From NCBI GenBank assembly GCA_965221135.1, contig CBDCRZ010000127.1, positions 248,001 to 312,000 of the forward strand: a DNA stretch of 64,000 nucleotides. Reading direction: 5' to 3'. A program made the translations under genes and the position numbers. Below are positions 28,101 to 35,385 of the stretch, in pieces; within the stretch, counting starts at the first letter, position 1; each line of letters opens with the position of its first letter. The notes beneath the pieces are model-generated. The model was not told where the DNA came from and searched no databases. It worked only from the letters and a program-made list of their open reading frames with translations. This DNA comes from Sansalvadorimonas sp965221135 (GTDB taxonomy: Bacteria > Pseudomonadota > Gammaproteobacteria > Pseudomonadales > Endozoicomonadaceae).

Positions 28101-28171
28101 GGCGGTGCCGCGAGAGCGGATGCCGATACGGCAGCTCCCGCAAGGCAGAGAGACTTCAGTAGTTTTTTCAT
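25106..28171 (-). CDS. Secreted beta-propeller / di-heme peroxidase-like fusion, copy 2
   Basis: 1021 residues, aligned end to end with copy 1 and clearly the same gene by duplication. Signal peptide MKKLLKSLCLAGAAVSASALA. YVTN-like blades cover about 25-535; haem c motifs are CASCH near 550 and CEECH near 765; the C terminus has DRNMDGVYNGDE. Substitutions are spread along the whole length and each copy keeps both haem sites, so the duplication is not fresh and both copies appear functional. Each has its own terminator, so they are separate transcription units. The codon choice looks more regular than in copy 1 (for example repeated use of GTT and CGT codons), which may mean higher expression. 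Needs the Ccm cytochrome maturation system, not in this window. Confidence 0.85.
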   Translation of the reverse strand: MKKLLKSLCLAGAAVSASALAAPPNFIAFESGSVRPMAMSEDGTKLYVTNTPDNVVEVFSIGANGALNHDTSIPVGLEPVALAVNGNKLWVVNHLSDSVSVVNTNHSVVERTLLVGDEPRDIVFAQGKAFITTAHRGQHRTHPSLNNVPGAGDPQTHTASVSRADVWVFDAANQGVALGGKPVKIVELFGDTPRALTVSPDGNNVYAAVFNSGNQTTVVHESVICAGFEDINPQIATVNGVEVRLDEPTCQVQDKISSPNGLADGWLPANRPAPGRNAEGKIQPWTGMIVKYDNETGQWKDSRGLNFSNGIRFTLPDYDVFSINANTLNNSDAYKHVGTTLFNMAVNPVNGKIYVANTDSNNAVRFEGPGVHGGTTVQGNIAKSRITVINPNNGAVKPRHLNKHIDYSVLKTADDSVKKHSVSTPMEMQISSDGKTLYVAALGSNKIAVYNTKDLENDNSWNQMRPEAVSANHISVEGGPQGILLDEDRNGDNGQLYVLTRFDNSVKVIDAATGEQRQALTMFNPEPAALQAGRFMLYDANRSSSNGESSCASCHIFGDMDHLAWNLGNPDGGNTYNSNPFPTEHMTRLNCRNRQAWQYDECYFAEILNGDGDERTLASMKGPMTTQTMRGMQNAGHMHWRGDRVTGYFGTDTTTDPEKIDTRLSFKNFIVAFEGLMGMDVDLEGGVEAENKSDVRVQLEKDMDKFADFMLSVQLPPNPLRNLDNSLSASAQLGDAFFDGPRRSDGMEDDSVFKPANRQDGFTCEECHRHDPAKGWYGANGEVSHGGEIMILKAPHFRNLYQRIGMFGLPDRQGFQISTTRQHQGEQIRGFGFLHDGATDQLFQFLQGGVFDNGDRGCPAGMIAALHGCENNDQSGSVGIPNDRVRQGLVDYLLEFDTDLPPATGQQITLARGATTGMVNRVKFLEQRAAAPFVSKLLGGETTQCDLVARGVVNGQQRGYMLYQGVYYSDKESEAGMTKWQMRSLAQQAGNALTFTCVPAGTGERIALDRNMDGVYNGDEA

Positions 28172-28486
28172 TATGGCAGGCAGACCTATTTTTTTATTGT
28201 TTTAACCCACTGCTGACCACGGTGATAAATAATACACATCCGGGGTGATTTTCTATCGCCATTTTGAATACTGTCCATGTCCTTATGAAACAAAACTTCA
28301 CCAGAGTGATGTCACTCCGATTCAGTCTGGTCGAACAGCTTCGACGCCATAATACTCACTAAACAATGGAGAAAAAGGACAATTTCTCCTTAAGGTCAAT
28401 TCCCCCACAAGTTTTGTGATTTATTTCTCAAAATCAAAACTTAAAAATTGTCACATGTGAATATTTACAGGAATTTGCAGGAGCCT
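28172..28486. other. Intergenic region upstream of propeller-cytochrome copy 2
   Basis: About 315 bp, AT-rich, no gene. It should hold the promoter of the minus-strand gene; no recognisable operator seen. Confidence 0.55.
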
Positions 28487-28756
28487 TTAGCCGGTTGTAA
28501 AGCCGGAAATGTCCGTTTCCTGCTGCATCTCTTCGAATTCAACCCGGTCCACAACGGCCAGAGGAGGCCCTTCATAAAGCCAGTCAGTCAATGCAGCAAT
28601 GGCCACTTCAGACCCCACCATCATGACTTCCACACTGCCATCGGGACAATTATGAGCCCAACCGGACAGCTTTAGCTTTTCAGCCCGTCGTCGTGTAGAT
28701 GCTCGAAACCAGACGCCCTGCACCTTACCGTAGACCCGTGCTTTACGAGCAACCAT
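28487..28756 (-). CDS. Acylphosphatase
   Basis: 89 residues, the usual length of this family, which hydrolyses carboxyl-phosphate bonds of acylphosphates. The phosphate-binding loop and catalytic Arg are in VYGKVQGVWFRASTRRRAE; the catalytic Asn is in WAHNCPDGSVEV. ATG 28756 has AGGAAGG upstream and gives the family N terminus; the frame extends 17 codons further but those codons overlap the upstream thioredoxin-like gene. Likely co-transcribed with it. Confidence 0.93.
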   Translation of the reverse strand: MVARKARVYGKVQGVWFRASTRRRAEKLKLSGWAHNCPDGSVEVMMVGSEVAIAALTDWLYEGPPLAVVDRVEFEEMQQETDISGFTTG

Positions 28757-28775
28757 TAAGACACCCTTCCTGAGT

Positions 28776-29255
28776 TCAATGTGGTGATTCTTTACGCAAA
28801 GCGTCAACCGCTGCCAGCAGGCTATTCTCAGTCTGAGGGCCCAATAACCGCTGTTTCATCACACCATCGGGACTCACAATATAAGTAGCAGGTAAAACCG
28901 GTGGCTGTTCGAGCTCCAGCAGAGCAACCCTGGCTGGAGCAATAACGGGAAAGGTAATCCCCATACGCTGGACTTTATCCTGTAACTCTTCAACAGAGTC
29001 CGGGTTATCAAAGTCCACCCCCCATACCCGAATATGGTGTTCACTTTTCCCCAGCAGGTTTAATTCCGGAATCTCTTCACGACAAGGATCACACCAGCTG
29101 GCCCAGTAGTTCACCACCAGCCAGTCATTTTTTGATTTCAGTATCAGTGGCCGGCCCTGGTAATCCGTCACTTCCGGCTCCTGACCACACCCAAACAGCA
29201 CCAGAGCAAGCATTAACACACTGCTAAACCGCAACGCCGTTAAGAGTCTTATCAA
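28776..29255 (-). CDS. TlpA/ResA-like thioredoxin-fold lipoprotein
   Basis: 159 residues. N-terminal lipoprotein signal with the lipid-attachment Cys23 in LALVLFGCGQ. Thioredoxin fold with active site WASWCDPCREEIPELN (Cys55, Cys58) and cis-proline loop VLPATYIVSPDG. Such proteins reduce disulfides in the periplasm, often for cytochrome c maturation. That fits the two neighbouring di-haem proteins, but linkage is only by position. It is followed 19 bp later by the acylphosphatase gene and preceded by yihY, all on the same strand. Confidence 0.9.
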   Translation of the reverse strand: MIRLLTALRFSSVLMLALVLFGCGQEPEVTDYQGRPLILKSKNDWLVVNYWASWCDPCREEIPELNLLGKSEHHIRVWGVDFDNPDSVEELQDKVQRMGITFPVIAPARVALLELEQPPVLPATYIVSPDGVMKQRLLGPQTENSLLAAVDALRKESPH

Positions 29256-29290
29256 GACTATTCTCCTATTAAACCGCTCTGTTATTACGA

Positions 29291-30628
29291 CTATTTTTTC
29301 CGGGGAGGGCCTCCCGCTTCCAGGCCTTCCCCACCTCGTATCTCAGACGACTCATCAGTCAGCAGTGAATCAACTGAGCCGGCCATCACCTTATCTCTCA
29401 CCTGATTCAGCACCTGAAGTTCCGTCACCATATTTTGAAACCAGCGCCCCTGTTCAAATACGGTCAACTTATCCAGCTCCTCCGTTCCTGGCAAAGGCCA
29501 GGGGCTGCGCTCCAGCAGCTCAGAGAATACGACATGGCTAAACGACCGGGCTGGCACCAGGGCACCCTGACTATTACGCCCAAGCACTCCTTCCTTACTG
29601 AGCCAGTCCGTTACCTCTTCCCAGCGCTGCTGCCCTACAGGCCACCCAGCCTCCTGAACATCCTCCAGCATGGTGGAGCTCCCTTGCGAGAAACGCTCCC
29701 GAAAGACAGACAGCATAGCGACCATTGACAGAACCGGGGAGAATTCATTGTATCCAGGTCTTCGAGGCTCTCCGAGGGCATGAACAATCTCTGCTCCCAA
29801 CAACACCAGTAACCAGCCAAGGTATATCCAAATCAGAAAAACAGGCACAGCTGCAAAGGCACCATATATAAACTGATAGGTAGGAGAGATGCTAAGGAAC
29901 AAACTAAACCCAAACTTGGCTATTTCCAGCAGCAAAGCCACACAAATACCACCAGTCAGGGCATGAGCAAAACGCACCCGGCGATTGGGAACAGCCTGAT
30001 AAAGAAGAGTAAAAGCCATAATACTCATTATCATGGGAAGGAAACGCAGAAAGCCGCCCTTCACTCCAGGAATTGCCGTAGCGACATCAAGAAACTGCAA
30101 AGTCGCCAGATAAGAGCTGACAGCCAGCCCTAAACCTAACAACAAAGGACCCAGTGTCAGAATGGCCCAGTAGAGTAGAAAGCTGGTAATCGCCCGTCGC
30201 TTTGTACGCACATGAAAGATGGTATTGATTGCGCCATCAACGGTACGCAGCATCATCAAAGCCGTAATCAGCAGAAAACCCATACCCACGGCCGTCAGGT
30301 TACGGGCCTGATTAGAGAAGGATGTTAGCCAGGTGCTGACTGTCTCACCCGCTGAAGGCACAAAGTGGGAGAAAACCATCTCCTGCAGCTGTTCGCCGAC
30401 GCCATTAAAAACAGGAAAGGAAGAGAGAATACTGTATGTCACAGTAACCAGAGGCACGATAGCAAACAGTGTCGTATAGGTAAGAGCCGCCACATGATTC
30501 AGGCAGCCATCCTCCCTAAACCTGTGCAACACCAGTCGTGCAACATCCTGAACATTTCTGGTACCGCGAACCAGTCGTACATCAAGACGCTCACCAGTTG
30601 CCCCCCGCGAGTTATTCAAACCCTGCAT
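29291..30628 (-). CDS. YihY/BrkB-family inner-membrane protein
   Basis: About 445 residues with six hydrophobic segments between residues 35 and 290 (ALTYTTLFAIVPLVTVTYSI, GMGFLLITALMMLRTVDGAI, FLLYWAILTLGPLLLGLGLA, VPVFLIWIYLGWLLVLLGAE), the YihY/BrkB signature layout, then a soluble C-terminal domain of about 150 residues with a winged-helix look (DWLSKEGVLGRNSQGALVP). The family was once called ribonuclease BN by mistake; its function is not established. Start: ATG 30628 has AGGAG nine bases upstream; GTG 30691, ATG 30676 and ATG 30652 are alternatives. The upstream arsC gene is divergent. Confidence 0.88.
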   Translation of the reverse strand: MQGLNNSRGATGERLDVRLVRGTRNVQDVARLVLHRFREDGCLNHVAALTYTTLFAIVPLVTVTYSILSSFPVFNGVGEQLQEMVFSHFVPSAGETVSTWLTSFSNQARNLTAVGMGFLLITALMMLRTVDGAINTIFHVRTKRRAITSFLLYWAILTLGPLLLGLGLAVSSYLATLQFLDVATAIPGVKGGFLRFLPMIMSIMAFTLLYQAVPNRRVRFAHALTGGICVALLLEIAKFGFSLFLSISPTYQFIYGAFAAVPVFLIWIYLGWLLVLLGAEIVHALGEPRRPGYNEFSPVLSMVAMLSVFRERFSQGSSTMLEDVQEAGWPVGQQRWEEVTDWLSKEGVLGRNSQGALVPARSFSHVVFSELLERSPWPLPGTEELDKLTVFEQGRWFQNMVTELQVLNQVRDKVMAGSVDSLLTDESSEIRGGEGLEAGGPPRKK

Positions 30629-30742
30629 TCTTAGTAACTCCTGCCACCTCATTAGCGGTATACCCTTACCAGTCATCCCGATAGAATACACAGCAGTGTT
30701 ATTAATGACTAATGCTTATAGGGCGTATAACGGGAGCTAACT

Positions 30743-31093
30743 GTGACTGCAGTGACCATCTATCATAATCCACGCTGTTCAAAATCTCGCCAGACGCTTC
30801 AAATTCTGGAAGAGCAGGGGCTCACTCCTGAAATCGTGCTGTACCTTGAAAACACACCAAACACCCAAACCCTCAGCGCCATTATTACAAAACTGGGCAT
30901 CACTCCCCGTGAACTGCTGAGAAAAGGGGAAGAGGCTTACAAGGTCAACAACCTGAAAGACACCAGCCTGACTGATGCTCAACTTGTTGATGCTATGATC
31001 ACTCACCCCAAGCTGATTGAGCGCCCTATTGTTTTAGCGAACAATCAGGCTCGCATTGGTCGTCCACCAGAAAGCGTACTGGAGATTCTTTAA
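30743..31093 (+). CDS. arsC: Arsenate reductase, glutaredoxin-coupled (ArsC)
   Basis: 116 residues. All four signature residues of the plasmid R773-type ArsC are present: Cys12 in HNPRCSKSR, the Arg in RELLRKGEEAY, Arg in LIERPIV and Arg in ARIGRPPE. It reduces arsenate to arsenite with glutathione/glutaredoxin. GTG start with GGGAG upstream. Three bases separate it from the DUF2069 gene, so they are co-transcribed. In many gammaproteobacteria this gene sits outside arsenic operons, as here. Confidence 0.92.
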   Translation: MTAVTIYHNPRCSKSRQTLQILEEQGLTPEIVLYLENTPNTQTLSAIITKLGITPRELLRKGEEAYKVNNLKDTSLTDAQLVDAMITHPKLIERPIVLANNQARIGRPPESVLEIL

Positions 31094-31096
31094 GGA

Positions 31097-31492
31097 ATGC
31101 CGGACACACAGAACAACTCCAATACAACCGCCAATTTAAGAGAGCTGGGGCCGAAGGCAGACCTCTGCTGGAAGCTGTCTATCTTCCTATATATTGTTCT
31201 GGTTGGCAGTATTCTGAGTGATCACTTTATTGTGACTCCCCCTCAGGTTGATTCCCCACTATTGTTTGCCTTTGTTTCCCTTGCACCGTTGCTGATGTTT
31301 ATTCCGGCACTGGTCACCAAACACGGGCGAGGCTTCGCCTGGATGGGGTTTGTACTACTGTTCTATTTTTCCAGCGGCGTAATTAATGGCTGGGTAAAGG
31401 AAAGTTGGCTGGGATGGCTACAGGCGGGCTCCAGTCTTGCGCTGTTTACCACCAGCATTTTCTTTGTGCGCTGGTATTTCCAAAAGCGCTAA
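31097..31492 (+). CDS. DUF2069 membrane protein
   Basis: 131 residues with four hydrophobic segments (LSIFLYIVLVGSILS, LLFAFVSLAPLLMFIPALV, AWMGFVLLFYFSSGVI, WLQAGSSLALFTTSIFFVRW). The HGRGFAWMGFVLLFYFSSGV pattern fits DUF2069, small inner-membrane proteins of unknown function commonly located after arsC in gammaproteobacteria. Start ATG 31097 lies four bases after the arsC stop. Confidence 0.85.
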   Translation: MPDTQNNSNTTANLRELGPKADLCWKLSIFLYIVLVGSILSDHFIVTPPQVDSPLLFAFVSLAPLLMFIPALVTKHGRGFAWMGFVLLFYFSSGVINGWVKESWLGWLQAGSSLALFTTSIFFVRWYFQKR

Positions 31493-31514
31493 GCGCCTCT
31501 GAGAAACCGGCAAT

Positions 31515-31545
31515 AAAAAAGGCAGCTCACGTGTGAGCTGCCTTT
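31515..31545 (+). terminator. Rho-independent terminator after arsC-DUF2069
   Basis: AAAGGCAGCTCAC / GTGAGCTGCCTTT, perfect stem with a 2-base centre and an A run upstream; works for both strands. Confidence 0.92.
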
Positions 31546-31575
31546 AGTCTACTCAGTAGACAAGAGCTTCATGCA

Positions 31576-34332
31576 TTAACCCATTGGAGGGAAATCACGC
31601 CGATTTCCCTGACGTCCAGCCAGATCATTCTTCAGTCTGTAAAGCTCATCGTCAAAGTCATCAATAATATCATCCAACTCCGCATTATATCTGGCTACCT
31701 GTGCGGGAACCGATGGCACCGTCGATAGTGGCTTGCCATCATCTGTTATAACCATATCGTCTTCAGTGACACTACCCATCTCGTCTTCAGTAACACTCTC
31801 CTGAGAGGCTACAGAACTATTGGCAACACTAACGCCTGCCCCAGGATTGCCATTAGCAGCAGCTGATAGCGCATCCAGAGCAGCAGCCACCTCCTCATTC
31901 AGGATTTTGATAGACTGAGCAAAACCATTATCTATTTCTTCTAACCTGACAGTTTCGCTTAGACTCTGAAGGCGAGCCCCATAATCCCTTAGATCAGAAA
32001 CAAACGTATTGAAATCGGCATCCTGCCGTTCAACCTGCTCTGTTAGCAGCGCCACCTCATCCGCCCAGCGAGCATATTCTTCAGGCCCCATTGCCTCGAT
32101 ATCGTCCTGAAGAGTCATTAAGCGATCAAGCTGATCTTGCGTATATTCAGCAACCGAGTGGTACTCAGTGCTGGTTTCGGAAGAGGAATCATCTTCGAAC
32201 AAACCCTTCATATCATCAGGATCTACCCCCGGAATATCATCTTCGTTATCGGAAAGGGTACTTTGATTAAACAAATGATTGAGACTGCCCTGGTCCAATG
32301 TGTCCATCAGGTGGTCAGCCTCAGCCTTTTTTAATCGCAGAGCCCGCGCTGCCTCAGCATCATCGTATGGCTTCATCTTCTCGGCATGTTGATCCATCAT
32401 TTTGGTTGTTGCCTCAAACTCCTCAAAAACACCACTGAGTTCTTCCAACATCTTCTGAGTATCATCTGCAGTAATTCGCACAGGGTTTAACTGTCCATCC
32501 AGTATTTTTAACTTTTCTGCCATAGCATTCAGATCAGCCACAGCTCGTAGATCCTCATTCACAGCACCCCGATTCTGTACTTCAGACTCGCTCACTACTG
32601 CACCATAATGGTTAACGCCCTTAAGCTGGGAAGCAACTTTTCCACCACCAACCCCCTCATATGACATTACCGGATTCAGTCCGCGCGCCAGAAGTTGCTT
32701 GACTTTTGCAGGCATCGATACTTTCTTATAATCCTGATCATAATCAAGCATCAACTCTTCACGATTAACACCAAGTTTCTTGCTTAAGCTTCGAATACCA
32801 GGCAAAGCCCTGACAACACGTTTCTTCAGCTTTTTTACCTCAACAAGCAGACTCATGAATTTTTTGACATAGAGAGCAACGTCCCCCATCTTGCGAGTTC
32901 TTATACTGCGCACAGCCATGAAAAAGCTGAACTTCATTCCCTTCTTCACTCTACCCAGGTCGCTAAGAACAGTTCTCAGAACATCTTCCTTAACACTGAG
33001 CTGCTTTGCCATAGACATCTTTTCATCAGTGTCAAAACCATTACTGAGACGTTCGATAGCCTGCCGTTTAAACATCACATCCTTACGGATACTTTGAAAA
33101 TGAGCCAGTTTTGTAGCCTGACTGGCTGCAACTCTAGTCAACCTTCTGACTTCAGTGCGGGAGAACAACTTTTCTGGAGTGCCCTGAAACTCTGGACCAT
33201 CATCATCCTCACTAAAGTCCTGTTTGATCTCATCTATTTGGCGTCTGGTATTAATAAGTGAGCCTTGAATGTCGGCAATGTGTCCATTAACACCCTCCAG
33301 CTTCTCGCCCAGCTTGCGGTAGTTACGTTTCAGCAGCTTCTCCATCTGAGAATTCAGCTGCTTGTGGATCTCCACTTTCTTCGCTTGCAACACATCAGGA
33401 GCGTAAGACTCTATCCCATATTCATTCAAAAGAATGTTGAGCTGAGACTCTAAGTCAGAGAGAAGCGCCCTCTGCTTCAAGATCTCTTCTTCATTCCCCC
33501 CCTGTTTGCTCAGCTGCAAATACGAGTCCCAAGCCGCCTGAATTTTATCTTTCACCCTCACTAAGTCAGGGTGCGCCTCATACTTAGCGATATCGCCATC
33601 AAGCTCTGACAGCTGCGTATTCAGGGCATTAACTTCAGGAGTATCGTCCTTAACAAACCTAGCCCGCATTATTTGCTCCATGCGAATCCTGTCGAGCTTC
33701 GCATCTAACGCATCAAACTTAGCCTGATCACGCTCACCACCTCCACGAGCTTCACGAGCTTCACGCACTGCGCTAAGCATCTCACGATTCACCCCCTCAA
33801 GACCTTCCAGCTCAGTAGGTTTACCATCACGGCCTATGTGATTGTGATGAGTACCATAGATAAATTCGCCCTCACCAGGCAGAACAGAATCAAAACCCTG
33901 AGTCATGATTCTTAACTGATTATGAATCTGATCTTTACGACTCTGAATTTGAGCTTGAAGGCTGTCACTACTTAAAGGACGACGACCTGCTTTCTTCTCG
34001 GCTTGGTGAAGTCTCATCGCAGCCTTGGATTCACGTGAAGCATCCAGCTCAGCAGAACGCGGATCATCAATAGCCACCCAATTGCGTCCGGTTGCGCCTG
34101 AGTATTTATTTGGGTCAAGACCATTCAGGTACTGCCCAGCAGTGATGTTCAAACTATCATCCGGATTATGGACCTTACCAGTACGTCCGTCGGACGTATG
34201 CCCGGTACTTTTAGGCGGCTGTTTACCCGGCCGTGCATGAACGCCATTTACCATTGAACCCTTTTGGCCCTTTCTACGAGGACCAGGTGCTTGCTGAAAA
34301 GTCCCCGGACCACTAATGCTCTCTGTGCCCAT
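31576..34332 (-). CDS. Large coiled-coil protein of unknown function
   Basis: 918 residues, highly charged, no signal peptide or membrane segment. The first 70 residues are Gly/Pro/basic (GPRRKGQKGSMVNGVHARPG). From about 110 to 690 there are many heptad-like stretches (ELDGDIAKYEAHPDLVRVKD, LNSQMEKLLKRNYRKLGEKL, LVEVKKLKKRVVRALPGI). An acidic linker follows (EDDIPGVDPDDMKGLFEDD), then further helices (about 720-830) and a final DIIDDFDDELYRLKNDLAG. ATG 34332 is chosen because GGAGGT precedes it by seven bases; the frame extends 15 codons more. Composition is like secreted effectors or scaffold proteins of host-associated bacteria, but I recognise no domain. Confidence 0.78.
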   Translation of the reverse strand: MGTESISGPGTFQQAPGPRRKGQKGSMVNGVHARPGKQPPKSTGHTSDGRTGKVHNPDDSLNITAGQYLNGLDPNKYSGATGRNWVAIDDPRSAELDASRESKAAMRLHQAEKKAGRRPLSSDSLQAQIQSRKDQIHNQLRIMTQGFDSVLPGEGEFIYGTHHNHIGRDGKPTELEGLEGVNREMLSAVREAREARGGGERDQAKFDALDAKLDRIRMEQIMRARFVKDDTPEVNALNTQLSELDGDIAKYEAHPDLVRVKDKIQAAWDSYLQLSKQGGNEEEILKQRALLSDLESQLNILLNEYGIESYAPDVLQAKKVEIHKQLNSQMEKLLKRNYRKLGEKLEGVNGHIADIQGSLINTRRQIDEIKQDFSEDDDGPEFQGTPEKLFSRTEVRRLTRVAASQATKLAHFQSIRKDVMFKRQAIERLSNGFDTDEKMSMAKQLSVKEDVLRTVLSDLGRVKKGMKFSFFMAVRSIRTRKMGDVALYVKKFMSLLVEVKKLKKRVVRALPGIRSLSKKLGVNREELMLDYDQDYKKVSMPAKVKQLLARGLNPVMSYEGVGGGKVASQLKGVNHYGAVVSESEVQNRGAVNEDLRAVADLNAMAEKLKILDGQLNPVRITADDTQKMLEELSGVFEEFEATTKMMDQHAEKMKPYDDAEAARALRLKKAEADHLMDTLDQGSLNHLFNQSTLSDNEDDIPGVDPDDMKGLFEDDSSSETSTEYHSVAEYTQDQLDRLMTLQDDIEAMGPEEYARWADEVALLTEQVERQDADFNTFVSDLRDYGARLQSLSETVRLEEIDNGFAQSIKILNEEVAAALDALSAAANGNPGAGVSVANSSVASQESVTEDEMGSVTEDDMVITDDGKPLSTVPSVPAQVARYNAELDDIIDDFDDELYRLKNDLAGRQGNRRDFPPMG

Positions 34333-34635
34333 GGTGATACCTCCGTGTATAAGAACCATGTTTTTCTGACCGGACACCCATTGCCCGCCGGCAACTCATT
34401 ACAGCTGCCGCAAGATTATCCTGGAAGGTTCAGGGGTGTGCATACGGGAGGAGCCGAACTGCACATTGAACACCTGTCTCGGCCAGAAGATATTCCTTAC
34501 CTCTCACAATAGAGGGTTCCTGCAAAGGCACCGCAGAACTTGAAAAACACAGAAGGACTATGACCCGACCACTGTTTAGCGGTGGATAAAAAAGGGAATC
34601 AGGCGGGTTTCTGACAAGAAAGGGCTACAAAGGGA
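34333..34635. other. Intergenic region between coiled-coil gene and hda
   Basis: About 300 bp. It holds the ribosome binding site and presumably the promoter of the minus-strand coiled-coil gene and the 3' region of hda. No gene seen. Confidence 0.55.
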
Positions 34636-35343
34636 CTACCAGCCCATCACTTCTTTGACGAAAGGAATACTTAATTTACGCTTGGCTCGCAGACTTTCAC
34701 CATCAAGACAGGACAGCACCTTGAACAAGTCCTGCATGGTACGGGGGCTGCGATTCAGAATAAAACGAGCCACATCTTCTGTCAGATCGAGCCCGCGAAG
34801 GTGAGCCCGCAGGCGCAGAGACATGAGTTTATCCTGATCTGACAAGGGCATAACCTGAAACACCAGCCCCCAGGACAGACGGGATACCAGATCAGGAAGC
34901 TCAAGAGGCAGCTGCCGTGGTGGACAGTGCGCCGCAACCAGCAAACGTTTACCACTGTCTCTCAAGCTGTTGAACAGATTAAAAATGGCCTCTTCCCACT
35001 GCCGGTCACCCGCAATTGCCTCAATGTTATCGAGACAGATCAGATCCATGGCATCGTAGCCTTCCAGAATCCGGGGGGAGTAATCGACCATTTCATCCAT
35101 AGGAAGATAGGCAGAGCGGAACCCCAGTCGGTCCGACTGGTGACAGGCAGCCTGCAGCAAATGGCTGCAGCCGGCACCGGAGGTGCCATATAGATAGAAG
35201 AAGGATTCCGGGGTGACTTCATCAGAGCACTTTTCAAGATCCAGCATATTCACCAGGGAATAGTTGGGGCCGGAAAAGTAATTGGCGAAGGTCGCGTCGT
35301 CCCTCAACTGCACGCTAAGCGGTAATTGTAAAGGTTGACTCAT
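34636..35343 (-). CDS. hda: DnaA regulatory inactivator Hda
   Basis: 235 residues, a DnaA-like AAA+ protein that promotes hydrolysis of DnaA-bound ATP while attached to the sliding clamp. The N-terminal clamp-binding motif QPLQLPLSV is present. The P-loop is GTSGAGCSHLLQAA, where the usual Lys is replaced by Cys; E. coli Hda also deviates here (Arg). Walker B-like LICLDNIEAI and sensor region LLVAAHCPPRQL follow, and a lid with RLRAHLRGLDLTEDVARFIL. Located downstream of perM, as in Pseudomonas and relatives. Confidence 0.95.
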   Translation of the reverse strand: MSQPLQLPLSVQLRDDATFANYFSGPNYSLVNMLDLEKCSDEVTPESFFYLYGTSGAGCSHLLQAACHQSDRLGFRSAYLPMDEMVDYSPRILEGYDAMDLICLDNIEAIAGDRQWEEAIFNLFNSLRDSGKRLLVAAHCPPRQLPLELPDLVSRLSWGLVFQVMPLSDQDKLMSLRLRAHLRGLDLTEDVARFILNRSPRTMQDLFKVLSCLDGESLRAKRKLSIPFVKEVMGW

Positions 35344-35385
35344 ATGTCCGCTATGAATCGGTGGTTCAGGCAGGCTATAACCATA

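Noticed and set aside
34264..34512. 82-codon plus-strand frame upstream of the coiled-coil gene
   Set aside because: Overlaps the start and ribosome binding site of the minus-strand gene; no supporting signal.
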